Shown: one piece after another, positions 60,687-64,000 of the stretch
How the letters are laid out: each line of letters begins with the position of its first letter
Position numbering within the stretch: position 1 is the stretch's first letter
Assembly: GCA_902562875.1 (NCBI GenBank)
Contig: CACEVB010000005.1
Coordinates: 1-64,000, forward strand
Length of the DNA stretch: 64,000 bases
Source of the DNA: an uncultured Pelagibacteraceae bacterium
GTDB taxonomy: Bacteria > Pseudomonadota > Alphaproteobacteria > Pelagibacterales > Pelagibacteraceae
Reading direction: 5' to 3'
Translations under genes and position numbers: made by a program
The notes under the pieces: model-generated
What the model was told of the DNA's origin: nothing
The model's database searches: none
The model's input: only the letters and a program-made list of their open reading frames with translations

Positions 60687-62501
60687 TTAGTGTTGTTTTC
60701 CTAGTACAGTTTTACCACTAGGTATTCTAACTTCGTCAACCATTTTCTGAGTAGCAGAATCTGGTGCTTTTGTAAGTAAGCTTACTACAATCATTGAAAT
60801 TAAACTTACAAGTGATCCAACTATACCGAAAGTCAATTGTGTAACTCCCCAGAAGCCAGCTCCACCATTTCTTACCCAAACAAGGTAAGCAGTTCCAGAT
60901 GCCAATCCAAGTAACATACCTGCAACAGCACCTTGTGCATTCGCTCTCTTCCACCATACCCCAAGTACTAGTGGGAAGAACAATCCTGACATAGCAAAGT
61001 CAAATGCCCAAATTACCGAACCAAGAATACCTTGAATTTCAAGAGCCGCAATTGTTGCTCCAGCAAAACCAATTATCACAAGCAATACCCTTGCTACAAT
61101 TAATCTTTTAGCTGTCTCGGCTTTAGGATTAATTATTTTGTAGTAAATGTCATGCGATAAAGCATTTGAAATCGCAAGTACTAATCCGTCTGCTGTTGAC
61201 ATGGCAGCTGCCATTCCTCCAGCAGCAACTAGACCTGAAATTACGTATGGTAATCCAGCAACCTCTGGTGTTGCTAATACTACGGCTTTACCACCCATGA
61301 AAAACTCGTTTAATTCAAGAGTTCCATTACCGTTAAAGTCACTAACAAACATAAGATTAGCTTGGTTCCAATTTTGATACCAGTCTATAGCTTGAACATC
61401 AGCAATTGATTTACCAATAATCCCTGTTGGTAGATTTGGATCCATCAACGAAAGTTTTGATAAAGTCGCTAACATAGGTGCAGAAGAGTACAGTAGGAAG
61501 ATAAAGAATAAAGACCAACCTACAGATCTTCTAGCTGCCTTCACACTTGGAGTTGTAAAATATCTCATCATTACGTGAGGTAATGAGGCTGTTCCAGCCA
61601 TCATACATACAGCTAATGAAATAAATTTCCAAGGTGTAGTATTTACATCAGAGTGAGCTTTAGTAATACCTGCTAAGCCTTTTGGCACTGTAGCTAAGTC
61701 GCTAGCAGAATTTTTTACAAAGCCAAATTGACCTTCTAGTTCTGCAATTCTAGCCACTTCATCCGCCAACATAAAGTGCGGGAAGAAACCAGCGCCTATC
61801 TTGTTACTAATCCAGAATACAGGTATTAAGTATGCTATAATTAACACAATGTACTGTGCAACTTGAGTCCAAGTTACTGCTCTCATTCCACCAAGCATTG
61901 AACACATCAATATACTTGCTAGACCAACATAAACTGCAATATTAAATGGAATATCTAATGCAACTGATGCAATAGTTCCTGTAGCATTAATTTGCGCTGT
62001 CACGTAAGTGAATGAAGCAACCGTTAAAACGATCACAGCAGATAACCTTGCTAAGTTTCCACCATATCTTGTTCCTATAAAATCTGGAACAGTGTAACAT
62101 CCAAATTTTCTTAGATATGGCGCTAATAAAGATGCAACTAACACATATCCACCAGTCCATCCAACTAGTAGTGCCATATATCCATAGCCTTTAAAATAAA
62201 TTCCCCCTGCCATTGCAACAAACGATGCACCAGACATCCAGTCTGCTGCTGTCGCCATTCCATTAAATACAGTTGGAACTTGTCTTCCTGCTACGTAATA
62301 TGCATCTACCTGAAGTGTTCTTGATAAATAACCAATTAGTGCATAAATAAAAACTGTAAATGCAACAAAGAATATACCAATCATCTTTGCAGACATCCCA
62401 GCTCCTTCAGCAATTGCCATAAGAATTATGAAACCAAGGAAACCTCCTGTATAAATTCCATAAATTTTAGGCAAGTTGTCGATAAATTTACCTTTTATCA
62501 T
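60687..62501 (-). CDS. actP: cation/acetate (SSS family) symporter
   Basis: AATAADWMSGASFVAMAGGIYFKGYGYMALLVGWTGGYVLVA; large subunit next to DUF4212 gene. Confidence 0.9.
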   Translation of the reverse strand: MIKGKFIDNLPKIYGIYTGGFLGFIILMAIAEGAGMSAKMIGIFFVAFTVFIYALIGYLSRTLQVDAYYVAGRQVPTVFNGMATAADWMSGASFVAMAGGIYFKGYGYMALLVGWTGGYVLVASLLAPYLRKFGCYTVPDFIGTRYGGNLARLSAVIVLTVASFTYVTAQINATGTIASVALDIPFNIAVYVGLASILMCSMLGGMRAVTWTQVAQYIVLIIAYLIPVFWISNKIGAGFFPHFMLADEVARIAELEGQFGFVKNSASDLATVPKGLAGITKAHSDVNTTPWKFISLAVCMMAGTASLPHVMMRYFTTPSVKAARRSVGWSLFFIFLLYSSAPMLATLSKLSLMDPNLPTGIIGKSIADVQAIDWYQNWNQANLMFVSDFNGNGTLELNEFFMGGKAVVLATPEVAGLPYVISGLVAAGGMAAAMSTADGLVLAISNALSHDIYYKIINPKAETAKRLIVARVLLVIIGFAGATIAALEIQGILGSVIWAFDFAMSGLFFPLVLGVWWKRANAQGAVAGMLLGLASGTAYLVWVRNGGAGFWGVTQLTFGIVGSLVSLISMIVVSLLTKAPDSATQKMVDEVRIPSGKTVLGKQH

Positions 62502-62764
62502 TAGTCATCCTCTCTTTCGGTGAAACCAAACTCTTCATCGATCTTCTCTTGTCTCCCTGCAAACCAGAAAATTAGAATTACAAATATTCCGAGAGAACCT
62601 TGGCAAGTAAACCAGTAAGTTAATGGATATCCAAATGGTTTAATGCTAGAAGCGTTCATTTCAGTTGCGAAGAAAAAGATGCCAATTGAGAAAACAAACC
62701 AAATTGCTAATGTAATAAAAAGCAAGTTTCTGGTTTTTTCCCAGTGTTGTTCTTGTTTTGACAT
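62501..62764 (-). CDS. DUF4212 small symporter-associated subunit
   Basis: HWEKTRNLLFITLAIWFVFSIG...FGYPLTYWFTCQGSLGIFVILIFWF. Confidence 0.93.
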   Translation of the reverse strand: MSKQEQHWEKTRNLLFITLAIWFVFSIGIFFFATEMNASSIKPFGYPLTYWFTCQGSLGIFVILIFWFAGRQEKIDEEFGFTEREDD

Positions 62765-62884
62765 TTTTTTTCCCTCCCTATAGGTTAAAAGATAGAACCA
62801 TACCCATAATCAAATTTAATGGAACCCCTAAAAATGCTACTATTTAGCTAATTTTTGGAATATATAACAACTTAGAGTGGTTAA

Positions 62885-63511
62885 ATGGCACTAAAATATA
62901 GATTCAATCTAAAAGACATCAAGCTTGAGGATTTTAAAGTTTATTTATTTGCTTTGTTCAAGGCTATTTTACCAAAAAAAAAAATAAAGAATTTAAAGGA
63001 TTTAGAGGAATTTATTCAAAAGAAATCTGCTTGGGTTTCACAAGTTACTTTGTATGGATATTTAAAAACAAGGATGGGCACTAAATATGTTCTCCATTTT
63101 GATAATGAAAAATTATTAAGCTCAATAAATAATGCAAAGTGGAATATTTATTCTGTCTCATTACAAGACTTAACATTTTATACTTTTTCTTTTCTGAATC
63201 TGGTAAATAATTATCAAGAAGTTAATCATGCCAAAATAATTTTCAGATCAATTCTAGACCAAGAGATACATAATGGCATGCCTATGGATGTAATAGACAA
63301 AGCAATTAAAGAATTCGATCAAAGGTATGAAAATATAGACTGGAAAAAATATTGTAAAGATTTACCTTTTAATAAAAGTGCTTTAGCTCTTTACGAATGG
63401 GCCCCAATAGGAGAGGAATTAAAAACTTTAGATAGAAAAATAGTTTTAAATTCTATGATACTAAAATGGGACAACATTAAAGATGAATTTCAAAAACTTA
63501 TCAACTTCTAA
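62885..63511 (+). CDS. conserved hypothetical protein
   Basis: 208-aa ORF with [22 protein letters not shown]. Confidence 0.7.
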   Translation: MALKYRFNLKDIKLEDFKVYLFALFKAILPKKKIKNLKDLEEFIQKKSAWVSQVTLYGYLKTRMGTKYVLHFDNEKLLSSINNAKWNIYSVSLQDLTFYTFSFLNLVNNYQEVNHAKIIFRSILDQEIHNGMPMDVIDKAIKEFDQRYENIDWKKYCKDLPFNKSALALYEWAPIGEELKTLDRKIVLNSMILKWDNIKDEFQKLINF

Positions 63512-64000
63512 ATATTTTTTCTTTCACTAACTAGGCTTTTTACCACTGTAGGATCTGCAAGTGTAGTTGTATCACCGAGTTGATCATGTTCGTTCGCAGC
63601 AATTTTTCTTAATATCCTTCTCATTATTTTGCCGGACCTTGTTTTTGGAAGTCCAGGTGAAAAATGAATTAGATCTGGAGTGGCTATAGGTCCAATTTGC
63701 TTACGAACCCACAATTTTAAATCTCTTTCAAGTTCTCCATTGGGTTCCTCACCTACATTTAATGTTACATAACAATATAACCCGTTACCTTTAATATCAT
63801 GAGGATATCCGACAACTGCAGCCTCGGCTACTTTCGGATGTGCCACAAATGCGCTTTCTATTTCAGCTGTACCTAAATTATGTCCTGAAACAATGATAAC
63901 ATCATCCACTCTCCCAGTTATCCAATAGTAACCGTCTTTGTCTCTTCTGCAACCGTCTCCGGTAAAATACTTTCCATCAAACTGAGAAAAATAAGTATCA
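63508..64000 (-). CDS. acs: acetyl-CoA synthetase, C-terminal part (gene continues past window end)
   Basis: open frame to 64000: [64 protein letters not shown]...[17 protein letters not shown]. Confidence 0.96.
   Translation of the reverse strand, partial: DTYFSQFDGKYFTGDGCRRDKDGYYWITGRVDDVIIVSGHNLGTAEIESAFVAHPKVAEAAVVGYPHDIKGNGLYCYVTLNVGEEPNGELERDLKLWVRKQIGPIATPDLIHFSPGLPKTRSGKIMRRILRKIAANEHDQLGDTTTLADPTVVKSLVSERKNI

Noticed and set aside
1-64000. CRISPR arrays, transposons, integrases, prophage or toxin-antitoxin loci
   Set aside because: No regularly spaced repeats, IS-like inverted repeats, recombinase ORFs or phage genes seen in the window.

Overview
This is an AT-rich, tightly packed chromosomal window. 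Gene content, gene order and low GC all point to a streamlined marine alphaproteobacterium of the SAR11/Pelagibacter type. I see about 70 genes, mostly housekeeping: trpS, murJ, malic enzyme, rsmI, rdgB, grpE-dnaK-dnaJ, dapB, nth, leuS-lptE-holA, parB-parA-rsmG-mnmG-mnmE, rho, hemG-hemH-hemE, ppsR-maf-aroE-coaE-dnaQ, secB, hslVU, hisBHAFE, mcl-mtkAB, lolA-ftsK, purH, rpe, actP and acs. There is one tRNA-Gly(GCC). I found no CRISPR array, transposase, integrase or prophage. The hemE/ppsR intergenic region at about 35 kb looks like the replication origin: gene orientation diverges there, near-consensus DnaA boxes and an AT-rich repeat are present, and parAB plus two parS-like sites lie about 10 kb away. 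Other points worth checking: a 40-aa ArfA-like ribosome-rescue ORF carrying an A14 run and missing from the ORF track; HemG-type protoporphyrinogen oxidase in the haem cluster; sulfotransferase genes inserted between mnmE and rho, with a paralogue near tRNA-Gly; RpoH-type promoter motifs at hslV and dnaK; three unlisted small membrane-protein ORFs at operon junctions; a degenerate response regulator; and an Arg-to-Asn change in a conserved Acs motif. All family assignments are by eye from the translations. No database search was run.
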